Of a stretch of DNA of 33,216 nucleotides, positions 18,784 to 27,322 are shown one piece after another; the stretch's first letter is position 1; the number at the start of each line of letters is the position of its first letter. The position numbers were made by a program, and so were the translations under genes. Below the pieces are notes generated by a model. The model had not been told where the DNA came from. It saw only the letters and a list, made by a program, of their open reading frames with translations, and did not search any database. The DNA comes from an uncultured Porphyromonadaceae bacterium (lineage in GTDB: Bacteria > Bacteroidota > Bacteroidia > Bacteroidales > Muribaculaceae): assembly GCA_900548875.1 (NCBI GenBank), contig URMA01000029.1, forward strand, positions 1-33,216, in the 5' to 3' direction.

Positions 18784-18816
18784 AGAAGAAGGGGTATTTG
18801 GTATATCTCTTCTTCT
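18784..18816 (+). terminator. Intercistronic hairpin between two sulfatases
   Basis: AGAAGAAG (18784-18791) pairs exactly with CTTCTTCT (18809-18816) across a 17-base loop. The U-tract is weak (TTGACTTATTG). It may attenuate transcription into the downstream sulfatase gene or stabilise the mRNA. No copy of the shared PUL promoter was found in this gap. Confidence 0.45.
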
Positions 18817-18847
18817 TTGACTTATTGAACATTAAAGAAAAACAGAT

Positions 18848-20326
18848 ATGAAAGGTGGAAAAAAGTTGAACTCTATTTTGGCCATGGGCCTAGCTGTCGG
18901 TGGGGCTGCGAATACGTTTGCACAGGATATGCCGAATGTTGTGTTTATATTGGCCGATGACATCGGCTATACGGATTTCGGTTGCTATGGGGCCGAAAAA
19001 ATAAAGACTCCGGCTATCGACAAGCTTGCTGACAAGGGGGTGCGTTTTACCAATGCCTATTCTCCTGCCTCTACATCTTCTCCGTCACGCTATGCATTGC
19101 TTACGGGGGAATATGCCTGGAGAAGCAGCGTGAGCATTATGTCTGCCGATGCTCCTCTTGCGATTGATATAGCTGCGGCGACATTGCCAAAGATAATGAG
19201 GAGTATGGGGTATGAAACCGGCATTGTCGGGAAATGGCATCTTGGCTTGGGGAGCAAGGATGAACCGGTTGATTTCAACAAGGAAATTCATTCTTCGCCT
19301 GAAGATTTGGGCTTCAACTATGCATATTATTTTCCTGCCACAAACGATAGAGTGCCTTGTATCTATGTTGAAAACAGAAAAGTGGTCGGTTATGATGCGA
19401 AAGATCCGATTTCAGTATCCTATCGTAAAAAGGTAGGGGATGAGCCTACAGGAAAGGAAAATCCGAATCTTCTTAAAATGGATTATCATTATGGTCACGA
19501 CGGTACGATTGTTAACGGAGTCAGCCGCATAGGTTGGATGTCGGGTGGCAAATCGGCACGGTGGAACGACGAGACGATGGCGGAGGACTTGCTGACAAAG
19601 GCAGTTGAGTTTATTGACGACAATAAGGACAAGCCGTTCTTCCTTTATTATGCCACTCACAATGCACATGAACCGCGCATACCGTCACCGGCACATCGAG
19701 GCAAGTCGGAAGCCGGTATTTACGGTGATGTTATTGAAGAATTTGACGATTGTGTTGACGGTATCGTAGAGGCTTTGAAGGAAAGAGGTTTATATGAAAA
19801 TACGATAATAATTGTCACCAGTGACAATGCTCCGATGATAAAGGAAGGTTATGCTGATGGTGCATTGGAAAATATCAACGGTCATAATCCATACGGAGTG
19901 TTGAGGGGTGAAAAATATTCATTGCATGAAGGTGGCTGCCGTGTCCCGTTTGTGTTCTCATGGCCGCAGGCTGTTAAAGTGCCGTTTGTTCAGCAACAGC
20001 CGTTCAGCTATCTTGACATGATGTCGACTTTGCCGGCGCTCGTTGGAGGAAAAGTTGCAGATAAGGGGCCGGACAGCGTTGACGGACATCGGTTGTTTCT
20101 GCAAAAAAACGCTCCGTCTTATAGACCTTATATTTTGACTCAGAATAATGAAAACGGAATATCGTTACGTTATGGCAAATGGAAATATATTCACGACAGA
20201 AAGTGGGGTAGATGCCAGTTGTTTGACTTGGAAAATGACCCATCGGAGTTGCACAATGTAATGATTGCCTATCCTGATGTTGTGAACAGTTGCCGTGCTT
20301 TTGTGAAAGAAATGGGTTATAAATGA
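18848..20326 (+). CDS. S1-type sulfatase (arylsulfatase A-like)
   Basis: A 492-residue periplasmic sulfatase with a signal peptide ending NTFAQ (about 1-26). Key motifs are FILADDIGYTDFGCYG (metal-binding Asp pair), S-S-P-S-R with the formylglycine precursor at Ser77 followed by YALLTGEYAWR, GIVGKWHLGLGS, VTSDNAPM (metal ligands) and LRGEKYSLHEGGCRVPF. The length suits a single-domain arylsulfatase A-like enzyme. The substrate is unknown. It needs anSME for activation. Its stop codon lies in the stem of a terminator shared with the convergent regulator gene. Confidence 0.92.
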   Translation: MKGGKKLNSILAMGLAVGGAANTFAQDMPNVVFILADDIGYTDFGCYGAEKIKTPAIDKLADKGVRFTNAYSPASTSSPSRYALLTGEYAWRSSVSIMSADAPLAIDIAAATLPKIMRSMGYETGIVGKWHLGLGSKDEPVDFNKEIHSSPEDLGFNYAYYFPATNDRVPCIYVENRKVVGYDAKDPISVSYRKKVGDEPTGKENPNLLKMDYHYGHDGTIVNGVSRIGWMSGGKSARWNDETMAEDLLTKAVEFIDDNKDKPFFLYYATHNAHEPRIPSPAHRGKSEAGIYGDVIEEFDDCVDGIVEALKERGLYENTIIIVTSDNAPMIKEGYADGALENINGHNPYGVLRGEKYSLHEGGCRVPFVFSWPQAVKVPFVQQQPFSYLDMMSTLPALVGGKVADKGPDSVDGHRLFLQKNAPSYRPYILTQNNENGISLRYGKWKYIHDRKWGRCQLFDLENDPSELHNVMIAYPDVVNSCRAFVKEMGYK

Positions 20327-20375
20327 TAAAGAAAAACCGTTGCTCGGGAATTTCTCGGCAACGGTTTTCTTTATC
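20325..20375. terminator. Bidirectional terminator between sulfatase and regulator genes
   Basis: The left arm GATAAAGAAAAACCGTTGC (20325-20343) pairs with GCAACGGTTTTCTTTATC (20358-20375) with one bulged base. It is A-rich on the left and T-rich on the right, so it works in both directions. The stop codons of both convergent genes (20324-20326 and 20371-20373) lie within or touch the stem. Confidence 0.85.
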
Positions 20376-21252
20376 CTTTGTTTTTTGCTTTGTACTCGGT
20401 TGGTGTCATATTCATGTATTTTGTAAACACTTTTGAGAAGTGATATTGGTCATAAAAGCCCAATTCCTGCGCTATTTCTTTCATTTTCAGGTCAGAGAAG
20501 TCAAGATATCTGCACGCCGCCTGTATTTTTAACTGATTCAAATAGTTGAGGGGAGTAAAACCCGTTTTCTGTGAGAATACCAATCCAAAATGTGAAGGAG
20601 AATAATTTACGTGGTGAGCAATATCTTCCAGTGTCAGTTTTTTCCCAATATTCTTTTTCATGAATATGATGGCATCATTGATGATGTTGACAGAGGAGCT
20701 CTTGTTGATAATCCGGAATTGTGGAATGTATCGGAAAGAACCGAGGAAATGCCATAATGCGAGTGTCGTATAATGTAAATTCTCGATGTTGTATCCCATT
20801 TCAAGATTCTGGAAAATTTCTTCAAAAAGTTGGATTCGAGCTTCGAAACGAGCGTCCGATGCCTCGTCGATTGTGTGTGTTTTATTATAAAAGTTTTCAA
20901 ATACATTGGCTTTCTCTCCAGTGAAATGAATCCAATATATACTCCATGGATTTTGCTCGGATGCAGCGTAGATATGGGGAGTACCTGCTGATATGATGAA
21001 AAACTGATTTTTTCGGACTTTAAATCTTTGATTGTTTATATAATACCAGCCTTCACCATTTGTGCAATAGATAAGAATATTTTGTCGGGAACCGTGTTTG
21101 CGGATCCGATAGTGTCCTTCTGCATTAGGATAGTAGCCAATGTCGGTTATATATAATAATTTTGTAACCTCGTCATTCGCTAATATCTTTTTTATATCGA
21201 ATGGGATGACAATGGCTTTTTGGTTTAAAAATCCTTCTTTTTTCTTTTCCAT
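20371..21252 (-). CDS. AraC/XylS-family transcriptional regulator
   Basis: A 293-residue leftward regulator. The N-terminal half (about 40-130) looks like the cupin-type sugar-sensing domain (GEGWYYINNQRFKVRKNQFF, GTPHIYAASEQNPWSIYWIH). The C-terminal 100 residues form the double HTH domain: LTLEDIAHHVNYSPSHFGLV (first helix-turn-helix) and KEIAQELGFYDQYHFSKVF (second), ending in the family signature around TPTEYK. It is the only regulator seen in the locus and sits between its two arms, divergent from the GH2 operon. It is inferred to bind the four TACATCA/TACATT sites and sense a sugar released from the glycan; binding is not shown by sequence alone. Confidence 0.93.
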   Translation of the reverse strand: MEKKKEGFLNQKAIVIPFDIKKILANDEVTKLLYITDIGYYPNAEGHYRIRKHGSRQNILIYCTNGEGWYYINNQRFKVRKNQFFIISAGTPHIYAASEQNPWSIYWIHFTGEKANVFENFYNKTHTIDEASDARFEARIQLFEEIFQNLEMGYNIENLHYTTLALWHFLGSFRYIPQFRIINKSSSVNIINDAIIFMKKNIGKKLTLEDIAHHVNYSPSHFGLVFSQKTGFTPLNYLNQLKIQAACRYLDFSDLKMKEIAQELGFYDQYHFSKVFTKYMNMTPTEYKAKNKG

Positions 21253-21266
21253 GTTTCTTCTTTTTA

Positions 21267-21297
21267 CAAAGATAATGCTTTTTTAAAGAGAGCCAAA
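21267..21297 (-). promoter_or_regulatory. Canonical promoter of the AraC-type regulator
   Basis: On the minus strand TTTG (plus-strand CAAA 21294-21297) is followed after 19 bases by TATCTTTG (plus-strand 21267-21274), an exact match to the Bacteroidota TTTG / TAnnTTTG promoter. It lies 14 bases before the regulator's ATG, so the leader is very short. It lacks the TACAT half-sites, which suggests steady basal expression. Confidence 0.7.
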
Positions 21298-21312
21298 TTT
21301 TTCATCTATGAA

Positions 21313-21371
21313 ATCTACATCATTATCGGGTTTTTTTACATTTTGGTATTTTCGGAAATTGTCTTATTTTG
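21313..21371 (+). promoter_or_regulatory. Shared PUL promoter/operator, site C
   Basis: TACATCA (21316-21322), 14 bases, TACATT (21337-21342), 25 bases, TTTG (21368-21371), with -7 box TTATTTTG. The fixed bases and spacings are the same as at sites A, B and D. It faces right, toward the GH2 lipoprotein gene, whose ATG is 53 bases downstream. It shares the intergenic region with the regulator's own leftward promoter. Confidence 0.75.
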
Positions 21372-21423
21372 CATATAGAAATGCAAACAAATTATTAACA
21401 TAAAACTAAAAAACGAATATACC

Positions 21424-24213
21424 ATGAAGTATTATCTGGTATCTTTACTATTGCTTGTTTTTTTGTGGTCGTGCTCACCTGAGCCACAAAAGATTGATTT
21501 GTCTGGAGAATGGACAGTAAAACTTGACAGTGCCAATGTTGGATTAGAACAAAATTGGGCTGGAAAATTGTATTCAACGTCAATTTCGTTGCCGGGAACG
21601 CTTGATGATGCCCGTTTGGGAAATCCCGATACGCTGAAACCGGAGTTGACTAAACCTCAGCTATTGCATTTGACGCGTGCATATAGCTATGTTGGTCCTG
21701 CCTGGTATTCACGTACTATCTCTGTTCCTGAAAATTGGACGGGTAAGAAAGTTGTTTTGTACTTGGAACGTATCCTTTGGGATTCTCAGGTTTGGATTGA
21801 CGGGAAAAAAGTAGAAGGACATGAAGAGAGTCTTACGACTCCACATAGATACGATTTGACCGCTTATGTTGTTCCGGGAAAGGAACATGTTTTGACAATT
21901 AGGGTAGATAACAGCTATCGCCATGATATTTCTGTGGCCGATAATTTGGCTCATGCCTATACAGACCATACACAGATTAAATGGAATGGTATTCTTGGCG
22001 ATATGAGCTTGTTGTGTGAAGAAAATGTATCAATTAGAAATATACAGTTGTTCCCGGATATTGACAACAAAGCGGTTAAATTAGTATTGCATACGGAAAA
22101 TGATACGGAAAGCCCTGTTACGGCAACAATGACAGTGTCTGTGAAGAATAAGGCAACCGGAAAACTGGTATCAACGTCAGCCGAGACGATTGAAATCGGT
22201 GTGGGCGATGGTACGTCGGAATATGCTTGCGCTGTCGAAAATGCTGAATTGTGGAGCGAACATAATCCTGTATTGTATACGGCTACGGTCGACATTAAGG
22301 CCGGAGAACTGTCGTTGTCAAAAACGGCATCTTTTGGTATGCGCAAAATTGAACATCAGGGTCCTCAAATGTTGTTGAACGGTCAACCGCTTTTCTTACG
22401 TGGTACGCTTGAATGTTGTATTTTCCCGTTGACGGGAACGCCTCCAATGGACAAGGCTGGTTGGGAAAAAGTGTTCAAAGCTGCTAAAGAATACGGTTTG
22501 AATCATTTGCGTTTCCACTCTTGGTGTCCACCTCATGCCGCTTTTGAGGTAGCAGATGAAATGGGCTTTTATTTGCAGGTGGAACTTCCTGTATGGGCTA
22601 CAAATCTTGGAACTGATCCGGGGGCTGTGAAATTCATTCAGGACGAAGCGCAGCGTATTATGGTGGAATATGGCAATCATCCTTCATTCTGTATGTGGTC
22701 ATTAGGTAATGAGTTGGAAGGTGATTTTGGCATGCTAACGGAATTGCTCGTTAGTTTGAAAAAAGCAGATAATCGTCACCTCTATACCACTACATCGTTT
22801 ACATTTGCTAAAGGACATGGTGTATGGCCGGAAGAAAATGATGATTTCTTTGTGTCACAATGGACAAACAAAGGATGGGTGCGCGGTCAGGGTGTATTCA
22901 ATCAGCAGTCACCGTCGTTTGATAAGGATTACAGCCGTGCAATTGAAGGAATGACAGTGCCGTTGATTACTCATGAAATCGGACAATATTCGGTATATCC
23001 GGATTTGAAGGAAATAGAAAAGTACACTGGCGTTCTGAAGCCGACGAACTTCATTGCGGTAAAAAATGATTTGGAGAAAAAAGGTTTGTTAGGTAAGGCA
23101 GATGCCTATACTATGGCTTCCGGAAAATTGGCAGCGATCCTTTATAAGGAAGAAATTGAGCGTGCATTGAAGACTGCCGGTATCAGCGGTTTCCAATTGC
23201 TTGATTTGCATGATTTCCCGGGACAGGGTACAGCTCTTGTAGGTTTGTTGAATGCTTTTTGGGAAAGTAAAGGTATCATTACAGGTGCCGAATTCCGAGA
23301 ATTCTGTTCTCCTGTGGTGCCTTTACTGAAATTCCCGAAAGCGGTTTATACCAATGACGAAACCTTTGAAGCAGAGTTGGAACTTTGTAATTATGGTGCA
23401 GGAGAATTGTCCGATAAGACTTTTACTTGGACTGTTTATAATGGCAGTGAAAAGCTTGCTGAAGGTCAAATACCGATGAAGAAAGCTGCGATTGGCTATA
23501 ATGGAGCTCTTGGTCATGTCAAATTCCCGTTGAATGGTATTGCGAAGGCCGCACGTCTTCAAGTAGTTGTCAGCATGAATGATACGGAATATAAGAACAG
23601 ATGGAATATCTGGGTATATCCGAAACAACTGAATGTAGAGTTTGGAAATGTGGTTTACACTCGCAACTTTGCACAGGCAAAATCGTTGCTTGCCGAGGGC
23701 AAAACGGTATTGTTCAATCCGGACTGGAAGAAAATGAAGGGTATTGAGGGTAAGTTTGTTCCGGTGTTCTGGAGTCCGGTCCATTTCCCGAAACAGGCCG
23801 GTACGATGGGCGTGCTTTGCGATCCGACTCATGAGGCATTGGCCGATTTTCCGACCGACAGTCATTCTGATTGGCAATGGTGGGATTTGAATATCAATTC
23901 TACAACGTTGATTGTCGACAGCATCAAAGGCGGAGCTCCGATTGTGGAAATGATTGACAATTTCGCCAATAACCGTCGCTTGACATCGCTTTACGAAGGT
24001 TCGGTGGGTAAAGGCAAACTGGTAATAGCTACATTCGACTTGAATACAGATCTTGAAAAGCGACCTGTTGCAAAACAAATGCTGGTTTCTGTATTGAACT
24101 ATATGAACAGTAAAGAGTTCAATCCGCTTGCTATCGAAAATATTGATGTTCTGGCTCCGGCCTTTGGTACTGGAACTGCATCGAAAGATTCTGCAACCGG
24201 AATTTATGAATAA
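21424..24213 (+). CDS. GH2-family glycoside hydrolase, lipoprotein
   Basis: A 929-residue lipoprotein enzyme; the signal MKYYLVSLLLLVFLWSC gives a lipidated Cys17. The domain order is GH2 sugar-binding jelly roll (about 25-200), Ig-like domain (about 205-310) and TIM barrel (about 315-590). The acid/base is Glu430 in WSLGNELEGDF and the predicted nucleophile is Glu518 in LITHEIGQYS. Further beta domains and a C-terminal region (about 760-900) with an amidotransferase-like look follow (GKGKLVIATFDLNTDLEKRP). GH2 includes beta-galactosidases, beta-glucuronidases and beta-mannosidases; which applies here is unknown. It probably trims imported oligosaccharides from the non-reducing end in the periplasm. 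It heads the right-hand operon under site C, 30 bases before the porter gene. Confidence 0.9.
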   Translation: MKYYLVSLLLLVFLWSCSPEPQKIDLSGEWTVKLDSANVGLEQNWAGKLYSTSISLPGTLDDARLGNPDTLKPELTKPQLLHLTRAYSYVGPAWYSRTISVPENWTGKKVVLYLERILWDSQVWIDGKKVEGHEESLTTPHRYDLTAYVVPGKEHVLTIRVDNSYRHDISVADNLAHAYTDHTQIKWNGILGDMSLLCEENVSIRNIQLFPDIDNKAVKLVLHTENDTESPVTATMTVSVKNKATGKLVSTSAETIEIGVGDGTSEYACAVENAELWSEHNPVLYTATVDIKAGELSLSKTASFGMRKIEHQGPQMLLNGQPLFLRGTLECCIFPLTGTPPMDKAGWEKVFKAAKEYGLNHLRFHSWCPPHAAFEVADEMGFYLQVELPVWATNLGTDPGAVKFIQDEAQRIMVEYGNHPSFCMWSLGNELEGDFGMLTELLVSLKKADNRHLYTTTSFTFAKGHGVWPEENDDFFVSQWTNKGWVRGQGVFNQQSPSFDKDYSRAIEGMTVPLITHEIGQYSVYPDLKEIEKYTGVLKPTNFIAVKNDLEKKGLLGKADAYTMASGKLAAILYKEEIERALKTAGISGFQLLDLHDFPGQGTALVGLLNAFWESKGIITGAEFREFCSPVVPLLKFPKAVYTNDETFEAELELCNYGAGELSDKTFTWTVYNGSEKLAEGQIPMKKAAIGYNGALGHVKFPLNGIAKAARLQVVVSMNDTEYKNRWNIWVYPKQLNVEFGNVVYTRNFAQAKSLLAEGKTVLFNPDWKKMKGIEGKFVPVFWSPVHFPKQAGTMGVLCDPTHEALADFPTDSHSDWQWWDLNINSTTLIVDSIKGGAPIVEMIDNFANNRRLTSLYEGSVGKGKLVIATFDLNTDLEKRPVAKQMLVSVLNYMNSKEFNPLAIENIDVLAPAFGTGTASKDSATGIYE

Positions 24214-24243
24214 AAATGTACCAATTTATAAATATAATAGAAA

Positions 24244-25632
24244 ATGAAAACATATAACAAAGGATTCGTTTATTTCATCTGTTTGGTGTCGGCAATGGGT
24301 GGATTGCTGTTCGGATATGACTGGGTGGTCATTGGCGGTGCCAAGCCTTTTTATGAAGCTTATTTTGACATTGCCGGCAACGAAACGATGCAGGCACTCA
24401 CAATGAGTATTGCATTGTTGGGCTGCCTTTTGGGTGCGACGATGGCCGGTATGTTGGCTGACAAATACGGACGTAAAAAATTGCTGGTAATTTCGGCACT
24501 GGTATTTTTCTTGTCGTCATGGGCAACAGGTGCGGCTGAGAATATGACATTCTTTATTGTTGCCCGTCTTGTGGGTGGACTTGCCATTGGTTTGGCTGCT
24601 GACTTGTCGCCGATGTATATTGCCGAGGTCGCTCCTACGCAAATCCGAGGAAAACTTGTTACGCTTAATCAGTTGACAATTGTTCTTGGTATTTTGGGCG
24701 CTCAAATTGTGAATATGCTTATTGCTGAACCGGTTCCGGCCGATGCAACGGTTGCTGATATCTGTGCTTCATGGAACGGTCAGTTGGGATGGCGCTGGAT
24801 GTTCTGGGCCGTGTGTGTGCCTTCTGGTCTGTTCTTTCTGTTGGCATTGTTCATTCCTGAGAGTCCGCGTTGGCTTGTTAGCAAAAAGTTAAACGACAAG
24901 GCGCATGCGGTTTTGACAAAAGTTGGAGGTGGAGACTATGCTACTTCAGAACTTGAAAGTTACAAGGCCGCCGGTCAGGAGTCTCATGGTGGAAAAGAAG
25001 CTCTCAAGGCTTTGTTTTCAAAACGTATGAGCGGAGTATTGCTGATTGGACTGGTTGTGGCCATGTTCCAGCAATGGAGCGGTACGAACGTGATTTTCAA
25101 CTATGCGCAGGAAATATTCCAGGCTGCAGGCTATGGCATTTCCGATGTGCTGATGAACATCGTGGTTACCGGTATTGCTAACCTTGTGTTTACATTCGTT
25201 GCTATTTTCACAGTCGACAAACTTGGACGTAAGACATTGATGATGATAGGAGCCGCCGGTCTTGCCGGTATTTATACAATTCTTGGTCTTTGTTACTTTA
25301 TGGAGTTTACCGGATTTGTGATGATCGTGCTTGTTGTATTGGCTATCGGTTTTTATGCAATGTCGCTCGGTCCTATTACATGGGTGTTGCTCTCTGAAGT
25401 GTTCCCTAATAAAGTGCGTGGTGTCGCTATGGCAGTTTGTACGGCTGCATTGTGGATCGCTTCTTTCTTGCTTACCTATACATTCCCGTTCTTGAACAGC
25501 GGTCTTGGTACAGGCGGAACATTTATGCTCTATGCTGTAATTTGTTTCTTCGGTTTTATGTTCGCTTGGCGACGTATTCCTGAAACAAAGGGTAAATCAT
25601 TGGAAGAATTGGAGAAGGAACTTATTAAATGA
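24244..25632 (+). CDS. MFS sugar porter (SP family, XylE-like)
   Basis: A 462-residue inner-membrane transporter with about 12 hydrophobic segments. It carries the sugar porter signatures: GGLLFGYDWVVIGGA in TM1, DKYGRKK in the first half, PESPRWLVSK before the central loop, QQWSGTNVIFNYAQEIF in TM7, DKLGRKT in the second half and PETKGKSLEELEKEL at the C-terminus. It probably moves the monosaccharide released by the GH2 and GH30 enzymes into the cytoplasm with protons. The specific sugar is not determined. It sits between the GH2 and GH30 genes with gaps of 30 and 23 bases, so co-transcription is likely. Confidence 0.95.
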   Translation: MKTYNKGFVYFICLVSAMGGLLFGYDWVVIGGAKPFYEAYFDIAGNETMQALTMSIALLGCLLGATMAGMLADKYGRKKLLVISALVFFLSSWATGAAENMTFFIVARLVGGLAIGLAADLSPMYIAEVAPTQIRGKLVTLNQLTIVLGILGAQIVNMLIAEPVPADATVADICASWNGQLGWRWMFWAVCVPSGLFFLLALFIPESPRWLVSKKLNDKAHAVLTKVGGGDYATSELESYKAAGQESHGGKEALKALFSKRMSGVLLIGLVVAMFQQWSGTNVIFNYAQEIFQAAGYGISDVLMNIVVTGIANLVFTFVAIFTVDKLGRKTLMMIGAAGLAGIYTILGLCYFMEFTGFVMIVLVVLAIGFYAMSLGPITWVLLSEVFPNKVRGVAMAVCTAALWIASFLLTYTFPFLNSGLGTGGTFMLYAVICFFGFMFAWRRIPETKGKSLEELEKELIK

Positions 25633-25655
25633 CAATTATTTAACATTCGCTTATT

Positions 25656-27236
25656 ATGAATAAAATATTATTGGCAGGAGCATTCACCATGCTCCTGGGT
25701 AGCGGAGCTTTTGCCCAAGAAAAATGTACAGTGACTTTCGATTATGCCGATTCGCGACAGGAAATTCACAGTTTCGGAGCTTCCGACTGTTGGCGAGCCC
25801 AGTATGTGGGAATGTGGCCGGAGGACAAGAAAAATGAAATTGCCGACCTTTTGTTCAGTTCCGAATTCGATGAGTCGGGAAGTCCGAAAGGCATTGGCTT
25901 GAGCCTGTGGCGTTTCAACATCGGTTCAGGAAGTCATGAGGCCGGTGAGGCGGGGGGGATTGCCAGTGACTGGCGTCGTACGGAATGTTTTCTTGATAAA
26001 GATGGAAACTGGGATTGGACGAAACAGGAAGGCCAGCGTTGGTTCTTGGATGCAGCAAAAAAGCGAGGTGTCCCTTATACATTGGGATTTTCCATTACGG
26101 CTCCCTATTTTATGACAAAAAATGGTATGGCTCGTGCCAGCGAGAATACTCCTTATGCCAATATTCGTGATGACCAATACCGCAATTATGCCGCTTTCAT
26201 GGCTGAAGTGTGCGACCATCTTGGTTTGGATTATCTGAGTCCAATCAATGAGCCGCAGTGGGAATGGGTGGTTTCCCGGCAGGAAGGTATGCAGGCTACC
26301 AATGGTGAATGTGCACGCCTGATTCGTCTGCTCGATGAAGAGATGGAGAAACGTCAATCAGATACAAAGATTGTATTCGGAGAAGCAGCCGATATTCGCT
26401 ATCTGTACAGGGCTGGAACAGACAAGCCGATGCGCGACAATCAAATATCGGAAATGTTTGTGCCTTCGGGCGAACATTATATCGGAGATCTCAAACATGT
26501 GGCTAAAACTGTCAGCGGACACTCTTATTGGAGTACATGGCCTCTCGACACGCTTATTACTACACGTAGCCAGTTGCACAAGGCTTTACCTGAGGGCTAT
26601 TCTTATTGGCAGACAGAGTATTGTCCGATGGAACAGAATTCCGACAATCCCAATGGTGGCGGGCAGCGTGACTTTGGTATGGACTATGCCCTTTACGTGT
26701 CGCGCATTATTCATCATGATCTGACAGTGGCGGAAGCCTCGTCATGGCAATCATGGACCGCATTCTCAGAAGCTAACTATAAGGATGTGATGATTTACAT
26801 TGGTGATGAAACGTTAATCTATCCGCACAAAAAATTGGGCACTAAATTTACAGATACCGGCAAAACAGATGGATATTTCCTTCCAACAAAATATATGTGG
26901 GCATTGGGAAACTATAGCTTCTTTGTGCGTCCGGGAATGGTTAGAATGGCCCAGGAAAATGAGCTCTCTGTTAATACTGTAGAAACAGCACGTGAGCTGA
27001 TGGTGTCAGCTTATGTTGATAAGAATAAAAAGAAAATGGTGTTTGTTTTTGTCAACTATGGCGATACAGACCGTAATGTCGATTTGTCGGTAAAAAATTT
27101 ACCGAAGAAAATGCATTTGGGTTCACTGAAACGATATGAAACATCAAGCCGTTCTGATCTCAAATACACAGGCTTTTCAGAGGCTGATGCTGTGTATGTC
27201 CCAGCACGATCTGTTGTTACGGTTGTGACAGAGTAA
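25656..27236 (+). CDS. Periplasmic GH30-family glycoside hydrolase
   Basis: A 526-residue enzyme with a signal peptide ending GAFAQ (about 1-21) and no sorting domain. The GH30 domain fills the protein. The acid/base is Glu199 in YLSPINEPQWEW and the nucleophile is Glu321 in YWQTEYCPME. It shares the N-terminal pattern SFGASDCW / LSLWRFNIGSG / WRRTECFL with the surface GH30 at 10440, so both belong to related GH30 branches. The lack of LamG and T9SS domains suggests a periplasmic exo-acting role on imported oligosaccharides. A family activity such as beta-xylosidase, beta-fucosidase or beta-galactanase cannot be assigned from the sequence alone. Confidence 0.92.
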   Translation: MNKILLAGAFTMLLGSGAFAQEKCTVTFDYADSRQEIHSFGASDCWRAQYVGMWPEDKKNEIADLLFSSEFDESGSPKGIGLSLWRFNIGSGSHEAGEAGGIASDWRRTECFLDKDGNWDWTKQEGQRWFLDAAKKRGVPYTLGFSITAPYFMTKNGMARASENTPYANIRDDQYRNYAAFMAEVCDHLGLDYLSPINEPQWEWVVSRQEGMQATNGECARLIRLLDEEMEKRQSDTKIVFGEAADIRYLYRAGTDKPMRDNQISEMFVPSGEHYIGDLKHVAKTVSGHSYWSTWPLDTLITTRSQLHKALPEGYSYWQTEYCPMEQNSDNPNGGGQRDFGMDYALYVSRIIHHDLTVAEASSWQSWTAFSEANYKDVMIYIGDETLIYPHKKLGTKFTDTGKTDGYFLPTKYMWALGNYSFFVRPGMVRMAQENELSVNTVETARELMVSAYVDKNKKKMVFVFVNYGDTDRNVDLSVKNLPKKMHLGSLKRYETSSRSDLKYTGFSEADAVYVPARSVVTVVTE

Positions 27237-27300
27237 GGTAACCATAATATTGATAAAGTTTTTTGCTTTGGTTATCTCTCAATGACGACCAAAGCTTTTT
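27237..27300 (+). terminator. Terminator with competing upstream hairpin (possible attenuator)
   Basis: GCTTTGGT (27265-27272) pairs exactly with ACCAAAGC (27288-27295) followed by TTTTT (27296-27300). An alternative hairpin, GGTAACCA (27237-27244) with TGGTTATC (27269-27276, one G-U pair), uses part of the same arm, so the two folds exclude each other. It sits between the GH30 and sulfatase genes of one operon. Confidence 0.5.
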
Positions 27301-27322
27301 AAATAACATAAAATTTATAGCC

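Noticed and set aside
27263..27322. Earlier TTG start for the T9SS sulfatase
   Set aside because: It overlaps the terminator hairpin and would add 20 residues before the signal peptide that begins at ATG 27323.
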